A DNA stretch of 64,000 nt, taken from Armatimonadota bacterium. Lineage in GTDB: Bacteria > Armatimonadota > UBA5829 > DTJY01. The position numbers were made by a program, and so were the translations under genes. The notes under the pieces were generated by a model, which saw only the letters and a list, made by a program, of their open reading frames with translations, did not search any database and was not told the origin of the DNA. The stretch is from assembly GCA_029907255.1 (NCBI GenBank), contig JARYMF010000002.1, positions 62,001 to 126,000 on the forward strand. Direction: 5' to 3'. Below, piece by piece: positions 26,908 to 36,438 of this stretch (the stretch's first letter is position 1; each line of letters begins with the position of its first letter).

Positions 26908-28620
26908 CTAAGTATGGCAGACGCCGCATCTACGGCAGACTCCGACCAAACATTCTTCCGTAGGAGCAGCCATCATTGCTCGCTCGTATTCAGCCCAGAG
27001 ATATGCTTTTGCCACCCCGATGTGGATGTGGTCCCAAGGGAAAATTTCATCTTTGTGTCTTTGCCGATGAGCGTAAAACTCGGGGGAAATCTGAGCATTC
27101 TCAAAAGCTTTGCGCCATGAGAGACCCTCACGATGCATCAAGAGGAGTATTTCTTTGAGCCTGCGGTCGCCTCTAGCGAGGATTCCTTGGACCACGGCTT
27201 CCCTTGCGCTTTCGCATGAAACGTTCACATGTTTGACAGTTCGAAGTGCCCTTCGGATGGTCGTTAATTTTTCTGAAAGTTCTTTTTCATGTTCCATTGA
27301 GCACCATTGGAATGGTGTCCAGGGTTTAGGAACAAAGCAGCTAGCAGATACGATAAGCCGCCGCCATTTAAATGCCTCAGCAATTTTTGTAACAAGATGA
27401 ATGATTGCATAAACATCTTTGGCTTCCTCAGTTGGAAGGCCAACCATAAAATAGAGCTTCAAGCTTCGAAAGCCGCCGTCCCAGGCAATGGCCGTCGCAT
27501 TAAGTATCGCCTCGTCGCTTATTGGCTTGTTTATTACCAATCGAAGCCGCTCACTTCCTGCCTCCGGTGCCAATGTTAGAGTCTCATGGCCGCCTGCGTG
27601 AAGGGCTCTTACAATGTCGCGGTTGAGGGTGTCCAACCGAGTGGATGATATCGAAAAAAGTCTGTTTTGCTCGATAAGCGATTGGCAAATTAAAAGCGAA
27701 CTTGGATGGTCGAACACCGAAGCGCTCACAAGGCCTACTCTTGTTTGTCGTGCTGAGTGCTCGGAAGCCTTTATCCCCGCAAGCACAGATTCTGGGCTTC
27801 GGGGTCTTGGAGGGCGATAAATATGTCCCGCAACGCAGAATCTGCATTGCCTGCCACACCCGCGCGCAATCTCGGCGAGTATCATGTTCGAAAATTCGGT
27901 CTCGGGCGTTTGTATGACGCTTGCAGGGTTATACAAGTTGAGATTCCTTACCCAGCGCCGTCTAATTCGTTCTGGTGCGCCGTGGGTTACTTTGTAGCCG
28001 CTGAGCGTGCCGTCGTCTTTATACGAGGGGTGGTAGAACTTCGGTATGTAGATTCCTTCGACTTGTGCCAGGGCTTCCAAAATGGCATCACGATCATTCG
28101 GACGACGAAGTATCTCAACCATTTCCTTGATGAGTTCTTCCGCCTCACCAATTATAAAGGCATCGAAGAACGGCGCTAAAGTTTCGGGATTGAATGTAAC
28201 TGCGGCTCCCCCTGCGATTACAAGAGGCTGGTCTGGCCCACGATCCTCTGGAAGTTCGCTAATTTTCGAAAGAGAAAGTATTTTAAGCACATTGAGGTAA
28301 TCAAGCTCATATGAGATTGAAAAAGCCAGCACATCAAAATTTCGAACTGGCATTTGGGATTCCATGCTTATAAGCGGCTCGTTGGTTCTGAGTAGGTCTG
28401 CCATATCATCAGCATCGGGGAGGAAAACTCTCTCACAGACTGCGCCCTCGGTTTCATTTAGCAATCGGTAGACTACTTGGAAACCTAGATTTGACATGCC
28501 GATGTAGTATGTGTTTGGAAAAGCGAGGGCGAATCGAATGTTTGCAGCGTGGGGTTTATAGATTGTGCCCGTTTCCTTTTCAAGGCGCTTCCTAATAGTC
28601 TCTGCTAGTTGCTTTGACAT
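26908..28620 (-). CDS. B12-binding/radical-SAM protein, TIGR03960 type
   Basis: The product has 570 residues. An N-terminal B12-like Rossmann part (FPNTYYIGMSNLGFQVVYRLL) precedes the radical-SAM core with C255, C259 and C262 (IARGCGRQCRFC). The C-terminus ends in a Cys-rich tail, CLVGVCRRCGVCHT. This matches the TIGR03960 group, whose reaction is not established; it usually sits beside a TIGR03936/DUF2344 gene near rne/rng and rplU. Here that partner is absent and the gene follows ftsZ instead, after a hairpin at 28651-28700. It might modify a protein, RNA or lipid; nothing more can be said. Confidence 0.88.
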   Translation of the reverse strand: MSKQLAETIRKRLEKETGTIYKPHAANIRFALAFPNTYYIGMSNLGFQVVYRLLNETEGAVCERVFLPDADDMADLLRTNEPLISMESQMPVRNFDVLAFSISYELDYLNVLKILSLSKISELPEDRGPDQPLVIAGGAAVTFNPETLAPFFDAFIIGEAEELIKEMVEILRRPNDRDAILEALAQVEGIYIPKFYHPSYKDDGTLSGYKVTHGAPERIRRRWVRNLNLYNPASVIQTPETEFSNMILAEIARGCGRQCRFCVAGHIYRPPRPRSPESVLAGIKASEHSARQTRVGLVSASVFDHPSSLLICQSLIEQNRLFSISSTRLDTLNRDIVRALHAGGHETLTLAPEAGSERLRLVINKPISDEAILNATAIAWDGGFRSLKLYFMVGLPTEEAKDVYAIIHLVTKIAEAFKWRRLIVSASCFVPKPWTPFQWCSMEHEKELSEKLTTIRRALRTVKHVNVSCESAREAVVQGILARGDRRLKEILLLMHREGLSWRKAFENAQISPEFYAHRQRHKDEIFPWDHIHIGVAKAYLWAEYERAMMAAPTEECLVGVCRRCGVCHT

Positions 28621-28650
28621 GCTGGCACCTCAGGGAACGGGTTAATAGAT

Positions 28651-28700
28651 AATGGGAGAATGGGAATCATTGCTTCTTTTCCTTTGCCCATTCTCCCATT
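28651..28700 (-). terminator. Hairpin between ftsZ and the radical-SAM gene
   Basis: A perfect 14-bp stem (AATGGGAGAATGGG, 28651-28664, with 28687-28700) encloses a 22-base loop. No U tract follows on the minus strand, so it may attenuate the transcript or protect the ftsZ message rather than terminate fully. Confidence 0.5.
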
Positions 28701-28737
28701 TTAACTCTGGTTTTGTTTTACCCTTTTGCGTGTCTTT

Positions 28738-29790
28738 TTATCTTCGTCGCAGGAAAGCAGGGATGTCAAAGTCTTCTGTCACGCCGCGAGTGGGAATGCT
28801 CTCGCGGGCTGTCATGCGTTCGGTGCCCATCGTCCTAGCTCCGTCGAAGCCAGTTGCTAGAACAGTGACCTGGACTGCGCCTTCCATTCGCTCGTTAATA
28901 ACTGTTCCAAAGATAATATTTGCGTCGCGTTCGTCGCTTGTCTTGAATATAACATCAGCTGCTTCGTACACCTCGGAGAGCGTCAAATCTGGGCCGCCGG
29001 TAATGTTGAAGAGCACGCCCCTGGCTCCTTCGATGGTGCTTTCAAGAAGCGGGCTTGATATCGCCGCCTGAGCAGCCTCCACAGCGCGATTGTCGCCTGT
29101 TGCATATCCAATGCCCATTAGGGCTGTTCCCGCGTCCGCCATTACAGCCTTAACGTCCGCAAAGTCCACGTTAATCATGCCGGGAATAGTGATGATATCT
29201 GAAATTCCCTGAACACCCTGCCTGAGAATGTCGTCTGCCATCCGGAACGCCTCAATAAGGGTGGCTTTCTTTTCGGTGACTGCTAGTAAACGGTCATTTG
29301 GGATTGTGATGATTGTATCAACTTTGTCCCTGAGGCTGTCTATGCCTTCCTCCGCTGTGCGCGCTCTTCGGGGTCCCTCGAAGCTGAATGGTTTGGTGAC
29401 CACAGCTACCGTGAGAGCGCCCAATTCTTTGGAAATCTGGGCCACAATCGGAGCGGCGCCTGTCCCAGTGCCGCCGCCCATGCCTGCGGTGATGAAGACC
29501 ATGTCCGCGCCTTCAAGTGCCTTTTTGATATCTTGCTTGCTTTCCTCAGCCGCATTTCGTCCAATCTCAGGATCGCCACCACAACCCAGGCCTTTTGTAA
29601 GGTTCTCGCCAATCTGCAACCGTTCGTCAGCAGATGACATTGCAAGGACCTGCGCATCGGTGTTCATGGCTAGGAAGCCTACACCGGTAACGCCGCACTC
29701 AATCATGCGATTGACTGCGTTCGTGCCTCCTCCCCCAATGCCGACCACTTTGATTTTTGCGTAATGGTCCGAATTGCTGCCGTTTGCCAT
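28738..29790 (-). CDS. ftsZ: Cell-division GTPase FtsZ
   Basis: The product has 350 residues, slightly shorter than many FtsZ proteins because the variable linker is short. The nucleotide site starts with [15 protein letters not shown] and the tubulin signature GGGTGTG is at 105-111. The T7-loop ([11 protein letters not shown]) supplies the catalytic Asp. The C-terminal peptide [11 protein letters not shown] is the docking tail for FtsA and other partners. It polymerises into the Z ring at midcell. It follows ftsA by 33 bases, the last classic member of the cluster. Confidence 0.99.
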   Translation of the reverse strand: MANGSNSDHYAKIKVVGIGGGGTNAVNRMIECGVTGVGFLAMNTDAQVLAMSSADERLQIGENLTKGLGCGGDPEIGRNAAEESKQDIKKALEGADMVFITAGMGGGTGTGAAPIVAQISKELGALTVAVVTKPFSFEGPRRARTAEEGIDSLRDKVDTIITIPNDRLLAVTEKKATLIEAFRMADDILRQGVQGISDIITIPGMINVDFADVKAVMADAGTALMGIGYATGDNRAVEAAQAAISSPLLESTIEGARGVLFNITGGPDLTLSEVYEAADVIFKTSDERDANIIFGTVINERMEGAVQVTVLATGFDGARTMGTERMTARESIPTRGVTEDFDIPAFLRRR

Positions 29791-29823
29791 AATACTTTGC
29801 CCCCCTTTGCTGTATTTAGAAAG

Positions 29824-31062
29824 CTAGTCTTGGTAAATCCTAGCAAATACCTCGCGGATACGCTTTAATATGTTAAAGAGAACTGTGCCGTCGCGCCTTT
29901 CGTCCATTTGTTTGTCCTGGTATTTGCGCCAGAACTCTAGCAGACCGACCGCCGTCGAACATGCTGGACTGCTCACCGCGCTTGCATGCCCAGTTAGGTT
30001 TGACGGCGCCCCGACTCTCACGGGGAGGCCTAGTATCTCGGACATCAACTCCGGCAGACCCCGAAGTAGTGCTCCTCCGCCAGTTAGCACTAGCCCAGCA
30101 GAGAGCTTTTCTCGGCATCCTGCCTTTTCTATCTGCTCCCCAATGAGCTGGCACATCTCTGCGGCTCTGGGTTCGATTATCTCTGCCAGCACTTTTTGGG
30201 GAAGCCGCCTTACTTTATTGCTGCCTATGCTGGTGAATTCGAAGCTTTCATCATTTCCCACAAATTTTATGGCAGCATATCCATAATTTAGTTTGATGCG
30301 CTCCGCTTCCTCAATTGTTGTTCGAAGGCCGACGGATATGTCCTTTGTAACATGGTTTCCGCCGACGGGAACAATCCCAGAGAAATATATTTCTCCTTCT
30401 ATATATGCGGCAACGTCACTTGTGCCGCCGCCAATGTCTGCCAGGGCAACGCCAAGCTCGCGCTCCGCTGGCAAAAGTACACATTCGCCGGTTGCTACGG
30501 GCTCAAGTACCGTGCCATCAACCGACAGCCCAGCTTGGTTGACACATTTTAACACATTTTGGAGGAATGTGGATACCCCTGTTACAACATGAGTTTCTAC
30601 TTCTAACCGATTTCCATGCATTCCAATTGGGGTGCGAACGCCACGCTGTCCATCAACCGAGTACCATCGCGGGATTGCATGGATTATTTCACGGTCGGAA
30701 GGCAGAACAATAGTTCTGGACGATTCCAAGGCACGCTCTAAATCAGCCTCGGTAATTTCTCTCCTCGGATGTGTTATTGCTACAACGCTTCTACTATTTA
30801 GGCAGGCGATATGTTCGCCAGTTATGCCGACAACTACGGAGTCTATCTTTTCGCCTGCCATTTTTTGTGCTTCCTCGACTGCCTTGCGGATGGCTGAAAC
30901 GGTCGAGGCAATATCTACTACCACCCCTTTCCTTAACCCCGTGCATGGAGTTATTCCAACACCCAGTATTTCAAGGCTTGCACCAGTGGTTACCTCGGCA
31001 ACTAGACAGCAAATTTTAGTGGTCCCAATGTCTAGACTGCTTATTAGATAGCTGTAGTCCAA
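29824..31062 (-). CDS. ftsA: Cell-division actin-like protein FtsA
   Basis: The product has 412 residues. It opens with SSLDIGTTKICCLVAE (ATP phosphate 1), has the 1C subdomain inserted between residues about 85 and 165, and contains ALADIGGGTSDVAAYIEG (phosphate 2) and VLTGGGALLRGLPEL. The C-terminal ~20 residues (FNILKRIREVFARIYQD) form the amphipathic membrane-anchoring helix. It tethers FtsZ to the membrane and recruits later division proteins. It is 12 bases from sbp. Nothing unusual is seen. Confidence 0.98.
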   Translation of the reverse strand: MDYSYLISSLDIGTTKICCLVAEVTTGASLEILGVGITPCTGLRKGVVVDIASTVSAIRKAVEEAQKMAGEKIDSVVVGITGEHIACLNSRSVVAITHPRREITEADLERALESSRTIVLPSDREIIHAIPRWYSVDGQRGVRTPIGMHGNRLEVETHVVTGVSTFLQNVLKCVNQAGLSVDGTVLEPVATGECVLLPAERELGVALADIGGGTSDVAAYIEGEIYFSGIVPVGGNHVTKDISVGLRTTIEEAERIKLNYGYAAIKFVGNDESFEFTSIGSNKVRRLPQKVLAEIIEPRAAEMCQLIGEQIEKAGCREKLSAGLVLTGGGALLRGLPELMSEILGLPVRVGAPSNLTGHASAVSSPACSTAVGLLEFWRKYQDKQMDERRDGTVLFNILKRIREVFARIYQD

Positions 31063-31074
31063 AGCAATCCCCGC

Positions 31075-31440
31075 CTAATGTTCCTTTTTTGTCAACGCAA
31101 TCTGGGTGAGCCAGTAGCGCCTTATAAGCGACAGGTTGAGGAAGACTCGCCCTCCAAGTGCAACAACAGCAGCAAGGAATAAATCGACTCCAATTTGGTC
31201 GCCAAGATAAGCTAGCAGAACGGCGAGAAGTGTATTTACTAAGAAACCGCTAATAAATATGTCTGCGCGAAACTTTTCTTCCAGTCCTGCGCGAATACCG
31301 CCAAAAAGTGAGTCCAATCCGGCAAGTGTCGCCAGGGAAAGGTAGCTTGCAAATCCAGCTGGTACTGTAACATTTGGTAAATATATAATTATGAATCCAA
31401 TTAATAAGCCAACTATCGGCAGCCAAACCATTCTGCCCAT
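31075..31440 (-). CDS. sbp: Small basic protein (DUF1290)
   Basis: The product has 121 residues with three to four membrane spans (starting MVWLPIVGLLIGFIIIYLP) and a positively charged C-terminus. The conserved YLSLATLAGLDSLFGGIRAG marks DUF1290/Sbp, found in dcw clusters of Firmicutes, Actinobacteria and Armatimonadota. Its role is unknown. It ends 12 bases before ftsA and starts one base after DUF881's stop, so it is in the same transcript. Confidence 0.93.
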   Translation of the reverse strand: MGRMVWLPIVGLLIGFIIIYLPNVTVPAGFASYLSLATLAGLDSLFGGIRAGLEEKFRADIFISGFLVNTLLAVLLAYLGDQIGVDLFLAAVVALGGRVFLNLSLIRRYWLTQIALTKKEH

Positions 31441-31441
31441 C

Positions 31442-32203
31442 CTATTCTACGCTCACCGGCTTGGCATATTGAAATTCTGTGCTTCCGTTGTATGCCGGCA
31501 CCATCAGGTTTTTCTTTTTTTGAATTCGAACCATATCGCTGAGGTCTTCTAGCATTTTAAACTGGTCAACAATCCCGCCCCTGATTTTTAAAGCACTCTC
31601 CATCGCATCCGGTGGCCCAATAGCAACGATTGTGTATGGAGGAGCAATGGCTACATCATTTACTTTAATGCTTCCTCCTGTGCATCGAATTGCTGATTTT
31701 GCTATGAGGCGCTGGCCGTTTACGGCTATTGCCTCCGCTCCCGCCGCAAGGAGCTCGTTGACGAAATTGCGAATGTCCTGGTCGTGAATAATATATTCCT
31801 GCGCTAAATCGGGCGGTGCATCCGGCGGCGGTTCCTTGTCGCTATCTTTGAGAACTACTACTATTCCATCTCCTTGAACGGGGGTCAGACCAGCGAGAAA
31901 CTTCGCCTTCTGCAAGTCTTTGTTCAAAAGTTCTGTGCGAGTCGATCCCTGCCCTAGAGCTGACTGATACTCCTCTAATTTCTTTTGATAATTCGCGATT
32001 TCTTTGCGCAGTTGCTCTCCTCGCTGGCGCTCGTCTTGAAGGGCTTGAACCAACCCTGGGAAACGAGTAGTGGGAATCCCAGAGGCAGTGCGGATGTGTT
32101 GCTGAGTTTTTAATGCTGCAGCTAGTAGCATTCCCAACACGATGCTGAGAATAGTAACCTGCCATATCCATGAGTTGTGTTTGATGCCAACGGGAGTGCT
32201 CAT
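31442..32203 (-). CDS. DUF881 membrane protein
   Basis: The product has 253 residues: one N-terminal membrane helix (about residues 15-32), a coiled coil about 50-85 (ALQDERQRGEQLRKEIANYQ) and the DUF881 fold with the typical LVNELLAAGAEAIAVNGQRL and IVAIGPPDAMESAL. The family sits beside ftsQ or sbp in Gram-positive-type dcw clusters; its role is unproven and probably extracytoplasmic. The 103-base gap upstream contains a perfect TATAAT (32283-32288, minus strand) but a poor -35, so an extra promoter there is uncertain. Confidence 0.9.
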   Translation of the reverse strand: MSTPVGIKHNSWIWQVTILSIVLGMLLAAALKTQQHIRTASGIPTTRFPGLVQALQDERQRGEQLRKEIANYQKKLEEYQSALGQGSTRTELLNKDLQKAKFLAGLTPVQGDGIVVVLKDSDKEPPPDAPPDLAQEYIIHDQDIRNFVNELLAAGAEAIAVNGQRLIAKSAIRCTGGSIKVNDVAIAPPYTIVAIGPPDAMESALKIRGGIVDQFKMLEDLSDMVRIQKKKNLMVPAYNGSTEFQYAKPVSVE

Positions 32204-32306
32204 ATTTGTTGACCAAGGATCGTCCTTTAGATTGCTAAGGACATTCTCCTATCATTGCGTTTTATTTATGGAAGCGAGTTAAATTATAGTACAAAATCCT
32301 AAGGCT

Positions 32307-33077
32307 TTACTTGTATTTTATTGCCGAACCTTCGCGCCCGCAGCTGACGTCAATATATTCCGCACCAGTGCGTGCGCTTGGCAACTGCTCCATTGCCGAC
32401 TCGACTATGTCAAGCTTTTCGTCGAGTTTGTTCGGGCGGCCCATTTTGACCTCAAGCCCATCGGATGTATTTAAACATAAATCACCATTTTGGTCAACGA
32501 ATATTTTGGCTACAGTGAAATTCTTTTTTTGTTGTGCAAGAAGCAAGCATTCTATTGCAGAATTGAAATTTTGTGTTTTCAAGGGCTTGCCCAAGAGGAT
32601 TTTTCGTGGGGCTGGGCAGATTACTAGCGGAAGGTTCGCAGATGGTTTGGGAACAATTCGAAATGGCACGCTGTAACGGTCAATTTCATAGTATTTGTCG
32701 TTCGCACTTAGTGTTAGTATTGGTTTTCTTTCTGTAATCCTGACAACTAGGGTTCCTGGAACTACCTTGTGCACTGAGGCTCTAAAAACAACTGGGTTGC
32801 ATTGTAAGCGCTTAACTAACCGGCGGGTTTGCAAACGAAATAAGTTAGTCTTTGGCGGGATATTAAGATACTGCACCACCGCCTTTGGGGAAAGAATTTT
32901 TGTGCCTTCAACTTTGATATTTGTAATATAGAACCATGGCGAGGTGAAGGCTGTTGCCACAAGTTCCAAGAAAAGCAGAAAAAGCAGGCAAGATAATGTC
33001 AGCCGCCAAGCGTTTATGACGTAGCGCTTTCGGCGTCGGCGCTTTGGTCTCGGCTGTATGTAGGTAATATCGTTCAT
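32307..33077 (-). CDS. ftsQ: Cell-division protein FtsQ/DivIB
   Basis: The product has 256 residues: a basic cytoplasmic head (PRPKRRRRKR), one membrane helix (about 26-46) and an external POTRA domain (FYITNIKVEGTKILSPKAVV). The following FtsQ segment includes VFRASVHKVVPGTLVVRITE. It links the Z ring to peptidoglycan synthesis with FtsL. The start shares one base with the ddl stop (TAATG), so translation is coupled. The C-terminus is short. Confidence 0.93.
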   Translation of the reverse strand: MNDITYIQPRPKRRRRKRYVINAWRLTLSCLLFLLFLELVATAFTSPWFYITNIKVEGTKILSPKAVVQYLNIPPKTNLFRLQTRRLVKRLQCNPVVFRASVHKVVPGTLVVRITERKPILTLSANDKYYEIDRYSVPFRIVPKPSANLPLVICPAPRKILLGKPLKTQNFNSAIECLLLAQQKKNFTVAKIFVDQNGDLCLNTSDGLEVKMGRPNKLDEKLDIVESAMEQLPSARTGAEYIDVSCGREGSAIKYK

Positions 33078-34120
33078 TAAGCTCTGCCTTCCAATGCGTA
33101 CTCGATTAACATATCAAGCAGCTTTGGGAAAGAAATGCCCGCGGCTTGTGCCGCACGCGGTAGCAGGCTTGTTGGGGTCATTCCCGGGATTGTGTTTACC
33201 TCTAGCACCCAAATGTTCGTTCCTTTGACTATCATGTCTGTGCGCGACATCCCCCTGCACCCAAGTGCTTTATGTGATGCGAGTGCCAAGCGCTCGGCTT
33301 CGCGGTATTGTTCCTCTGGAATGCGGGCTGGACAGATTTCCTCGGTTGCACCAGGCGTGTATTTGGCATGGTAATCATAGAACCCACCTTCGGGTACAAT
33401 TTCAACTAACGGTAGAACGAAAGGCTTTTCATTGCCAAGCACTGCGCCGGTAATCTCAACTCCGCCTTCGATGAATTCCTCAACTAAAATGTCGCTGTCG
33501 TATTCATAGGCAGATTCGATGGCTTTAGCGAAGTCCTCTGCTGTTCGAACTATGCTGATGCCAATGGTAGAACCTTCCTCATTGGGCTTAACGATGACGG
33601 GATAACCTAATATGCGTTCGACTTCTGCTTGGAATTCTTTTATATCGCTGCCTCGGCGAATTGAAAGACCCTTAGGAACAGGGATTCCCTCGTATTGGAG
33701 CACTTTGCGAGCCATAATTTTATTGAGAGCCAGGGCGCTAGCAAGCACGCCTGAACCGACATATGGTATTTCAAGTAGCTCAAGTAGTCCCTGAATGGTG
33801 CCATCTTCGCCAAACTTTCCATGGAGTGCGATAATTACTACATCAGGTTTTGGAGAATGGCCATTCATTCGAACTATGTCGTCAAGAGGCCGCAGTTCAA
33901 TCGACGTATTGGATGAAGGTTCGGCCTTCGCCGACGACCCTGTAATGGCAGTTTTCGGTTTAGTTGCGGCCGATACCCCAATCAGTGCACTATCAACCGC
34001 AAAGGCGTCGTACTTTTGCGGATCTAGAGCGTTCATAATCATTCGGCCTGTTGAGAGTGAAACTTCTCGCTCTTTGGATCTCCCTCCCATTAAGACGGCA
34101 ACTCTAATTTTTTGCGACAC
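33077..34120 (-). CDS. ddl: D-alanine--D-alanine ligase
   Basis: The product has 347 residues. I chose GTG 34120, seven bases after GGAGAG and one base after murB's stop; TTG 34135 is an alternative. Motifs: VAVLMGGRSKEREVSLSTG at the start, VKPNEEGSTIGISIV and ILVEEFIEGGVEITGAVL for ATP-grasp, and GCRGMSRTDMIVK near the end. It joins two D-Ala with ATP for the pentapeptide. The sequence between residues about 40 and 75 is longer than in E. coli DdlB. Confidence 0.97.
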   Translation of the reverse strand: MSQKIRVAVLMGGRSKEREVSLSTGRMIMNALDPQKYDAFAVDSALIGVSAATKPKTAITGSSAKAEPSSNTSIELRPLDDIVRMNGHSPKPDVVIIALHGKFGEDGTIQGLLELLEIPYVGSGVLASALALNKIMARKVLQYEGIPVPKGLSIRRGSDIKEFQAEVERILGYPVIVKPNEEGSTIGISIVRTAEDFAKAIESAYEYDSDILVEEFIEGGVEITGAVLGNEKPFVLPLVEIVPEGGFYDYHAKYTPGATEEICPARIPEEQYREAERLALASHKALGCRGMSRTDMIVKGTNIWVLEVNTIPGMTPTSLLPRAAQAAGISFPKLLDMLIEYALEGRA

Positions 34121-34121
34121 T

Positions 34122-35036
34122 CTACCACTCTCCAACTATTCGTATTTCAGTTTCCAATTTAATACCATATTTTTCTTCAACAAGTCGCTGCAGGCGCCGA
34201 ACAAGCTCGTAGATGTCTGCGGCAGATGCTCTGCCAATGTTTTCAATAAAGTTCGCATGTGTTGGCGAAACTCTTGCACCTCCAACGGACATCCCTTTTG
34301 CACCGGCAGACTCAAGCAATTGGCCAGCATATCCGTTCGGCGGGTTCTTAAATACCGACCCTGCCGTTTTCATATTGACAGGTTGTTTCTCACGGCGCTT
34401 TGCCATTAGCTGGTTCACGGTGCGCGCTATTTCAGCTTTTTCGCCGTGCTTAAGCTCGAAGGTCGCCTCGAGAATAATTAGCCCGCGGTCGCTGATATCG
34501 CTAGTTCTATAGGCAAGATGCAATTCGTCTCTTTTTAATTCACACGGGCGACCTTCATAATCCAGAGCCTTAATTGAGTAAAGTGTATCTTTAATTTCGC
34601 ATGATGGGATGCCGGCGTTCATGCATACTGCCCCACCGACTGAACCAGGGATGCCTACCAGTCCCTCCAAGCCTGAGAGGCCGCTATCCAGGGCTTGCTT
34701 CACGAGTGCCGGAAGTCGCGCTGCTGCCCCAGCAACCAGCCGTGTTCCCTGGGTATGAATGTGTGTAAATGCCGAACCAAGTTTTAGCACTAAACCCTTT
34801 AACCCTTTGTCCGAAACTAAGAGGTTTGTCCCGGAGCCAATAACGAATATGGGCTTTGAGTGTTCGCGTGCCCATCTAAGAAGCAAGCGTATGTCATCTG
34901 GGTCCTCGGCGATTGCAAATATCTCTGCTGGACCGCCGACGCCTAAGGATGTATATTTAGACATTGGTTCTCCAAAAAGTATTTCGCCGCGAATTGTCGG
35001 CAATTCGCAAAGAGAGTGCTTCGGTGTGGTATTCAT
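34122..35036 (-). CDS. murB: UDP-N-acetylenolpyruvoylglucosamine reductase
   Basis: The product has 304 residues, like the B. subtilis form. FAD-domain motifs are TSLGVGGPAEIFAIAED, FVIGSGTNLLVSDKG and GLVGIPGSVGGAVCMNAG; the catalytic region has TAGSVFKNPPNGYAGQL with the general-acid Ser. It makes UDP-MurNAc in the cytoplasm. The start overlaps the murC stop by ATGA. murA is not in the window. Confidence 0.97.
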   Translation of the reverse strand: MNTTPKHSLCELPTIRGEILFGEPMSKYTSLGVGGPAEIFAIAEDPDDIRLLLRWAREHSKPIFVIGSGTNLLVSDKGLKGLVLKLGSAFTHIHTQGTRLVAGAAARLPALVKQALDSGLSGLEGLVGIPGSVGGAVCMNAGIPSCEIKDTLYSIKALDYEGRPCELKRDELHLAYRTSDISDRGLIILEATFELKHGEKAEIARTVNQLMAKRREKQPVNMKTAGSVFKNPPNGYAGQLLESAGAKGMSVGGARVSPTHANFIENIGRASAADIYELVRRLQRLVEEKYGIKLETEIRIVGEW

Positions 35037-36436
35037 TTAGATATTCCTTTTTCCTCGGCCTCTCGAAGTAGTGATAGAAGCATTTCGCCAGCTGTTCGTA
35101 TGTCTCCTGCACCCATGAACAATACTAAATCGGAAGGCTGAAGCTCTGCCATCAAATTTTCTGCAATTAGCTCTTTATCTGCAATGAACTTAGCCGGCTT
35201 ATTAGGGTCTTTTGCGCGGATTAGGTTAGTAATTTCAGCGGCCGTCACACCAGGGATTGGCTTTTCTCTTGCAGGGTAGATTTCTGTGACTACTACTCGG
35301 TCTGCTTCACTGAGCGCCTCAGCAAACTCCCTTGCAAACTGCTGGGTTCGGCTGTAAAGGTGCGGTTGAAAGACTGCAATAATTCGTCGCCCCAATGTCC
35401 GGGCTGCCGCCAATGTTGCTCTAATTTCGGTGGGGTGGTGGGCGTAGTCGTCTACTACCATGATTCCTGCAGCGGTTCCTAATATTTCAAACCTGCGTTC
35501 GGCTCCTTTGAATTCCCCAAGTGCTTTGCTGATTACATCAAAACCGATTCGTAGCTCTGAAGCCACCGCTGCTGCCGCCACAGCATTTGCAACATTGTGT
35601 CTACCTGGGATACGCAAAGTAACTAATCCCAACTCATTGCCTTTGCTGAGAATTTTAAACGAAGGCTGAGGTGAATCGCTTATATCGGTTGCTGTATAGT
35701 CGGCAGGGAAGTCTAAGCCATAAGTTACAACTCGCGTCTTAACTTGTGAGATAAGCGAACGCGTGTTGGGGCAATCGGTGCAGAGGACGGCAAAGCCTCC
35801 GGGTTGTACTTGCGATAGAAACCTACTGAACGCCGCCATAACGCCATCCAGCGATTTGTAGTGGTCTAAGTGCTCAGCTTCAATGTTGGTGATGACAGCA
35901 ACAGCGGGATGGAGTTCAAGAAACGAATCATATGCTTCGCACGCCTCGGTGAGAAAATATCTGCTCTTTCCCAACCGAGCATTGCCCTTTAAGGTTTCGA
36001 GGTCGCCGCCAATTAAAATCGTCGGGTCTAGTCCTCCGCGCTCAAGCACTAGCGCAAGCATGGATGTTGTTGTTGTCTTGCCATGTGTTCCTGAGACTGC
36101 TATGCCAAAGGTTCCAGCCATCAAACGCCCAAGCATTTGTGCCCGCGTGAGCACAGGTATGCCTTTTTCGCGAGCGGCAATTATCTCAGGATTATCAGCA
36201 GGTATCGCTGCGGATGCCACTACTAGCTCGGCATCGCCGACGTTTTGGGCGTGGTGTCCTTCAGCTAGTTCTATGCCGAGGGCCGAGAGCCTTTCCTTTA
36301 CGTGGCCTATTTTCAAGTCCGAGCCAGAGATATGATAACCCATACCAGCCATCACAGTGGCTAGGCCGCTCATCCCGACCCCACCGATTCCAATCATATG
36401 GATACGGGTGCCTTTCGGTAGATTTGTTTTTTTCAT
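35033..36436 (-). CDS. murC: UDP-N-acetylmuramate--L-alanine ligase
   Basis: The product has 467 residues. The N-terminal nucleotide-sugar domain has HMIGIGGVGMSGLA, the ATP loop is SGTHGKTTTTSMLAL, and DDYAHHPTEIRATL lies in the C-terminal domain. It adds L-Ala to UDP-MurNAc. It is followed by murB with an ATGA overlap, and two bases separate it from murG. Nothing unusual is seen. Confidence 0.98.
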   Translation of the reverse strand: MKKTNLPKGTRIHMIGIGGVGMSGLATVMAGMGYHISGSDLKIGHVKERLSALGIELAEGHHAQNVGDAELVVASAAIPADNPEIIAAREKGIPVLTRAQMLGRLMAGTFGIAVSGTHGKTTTTSMLALVLERGGLDPTILIGGDLETLKGNARLGKSRYFLTEACEAYDSFLELHPAVAVITNIEAEHLDHYKSLDGVMAAFSRFLSQVQPGGFAVLCTDCPNTRSLISQVKTRVVTYGLDFPADYTATDISDSPQPSFKILSKGNELGLVTLRIPGRHNVANAVAAAAVASELRIGFDVISKALGEFKGAERRFEILGTAAGIMVVDDYAHHPTEIRATLAAARTLGRRIIAVFQPHLYSRTQQFAREFAEALSEADRVVVTEIYPAREKPIPGVTAAEITNLIRAKDPNKPAKFIADKELIAENLMAELQPSDLVLFMGAGDIRTAGEMLLSLLREAEEKGISK

Positions 36437-36438
36437 TT

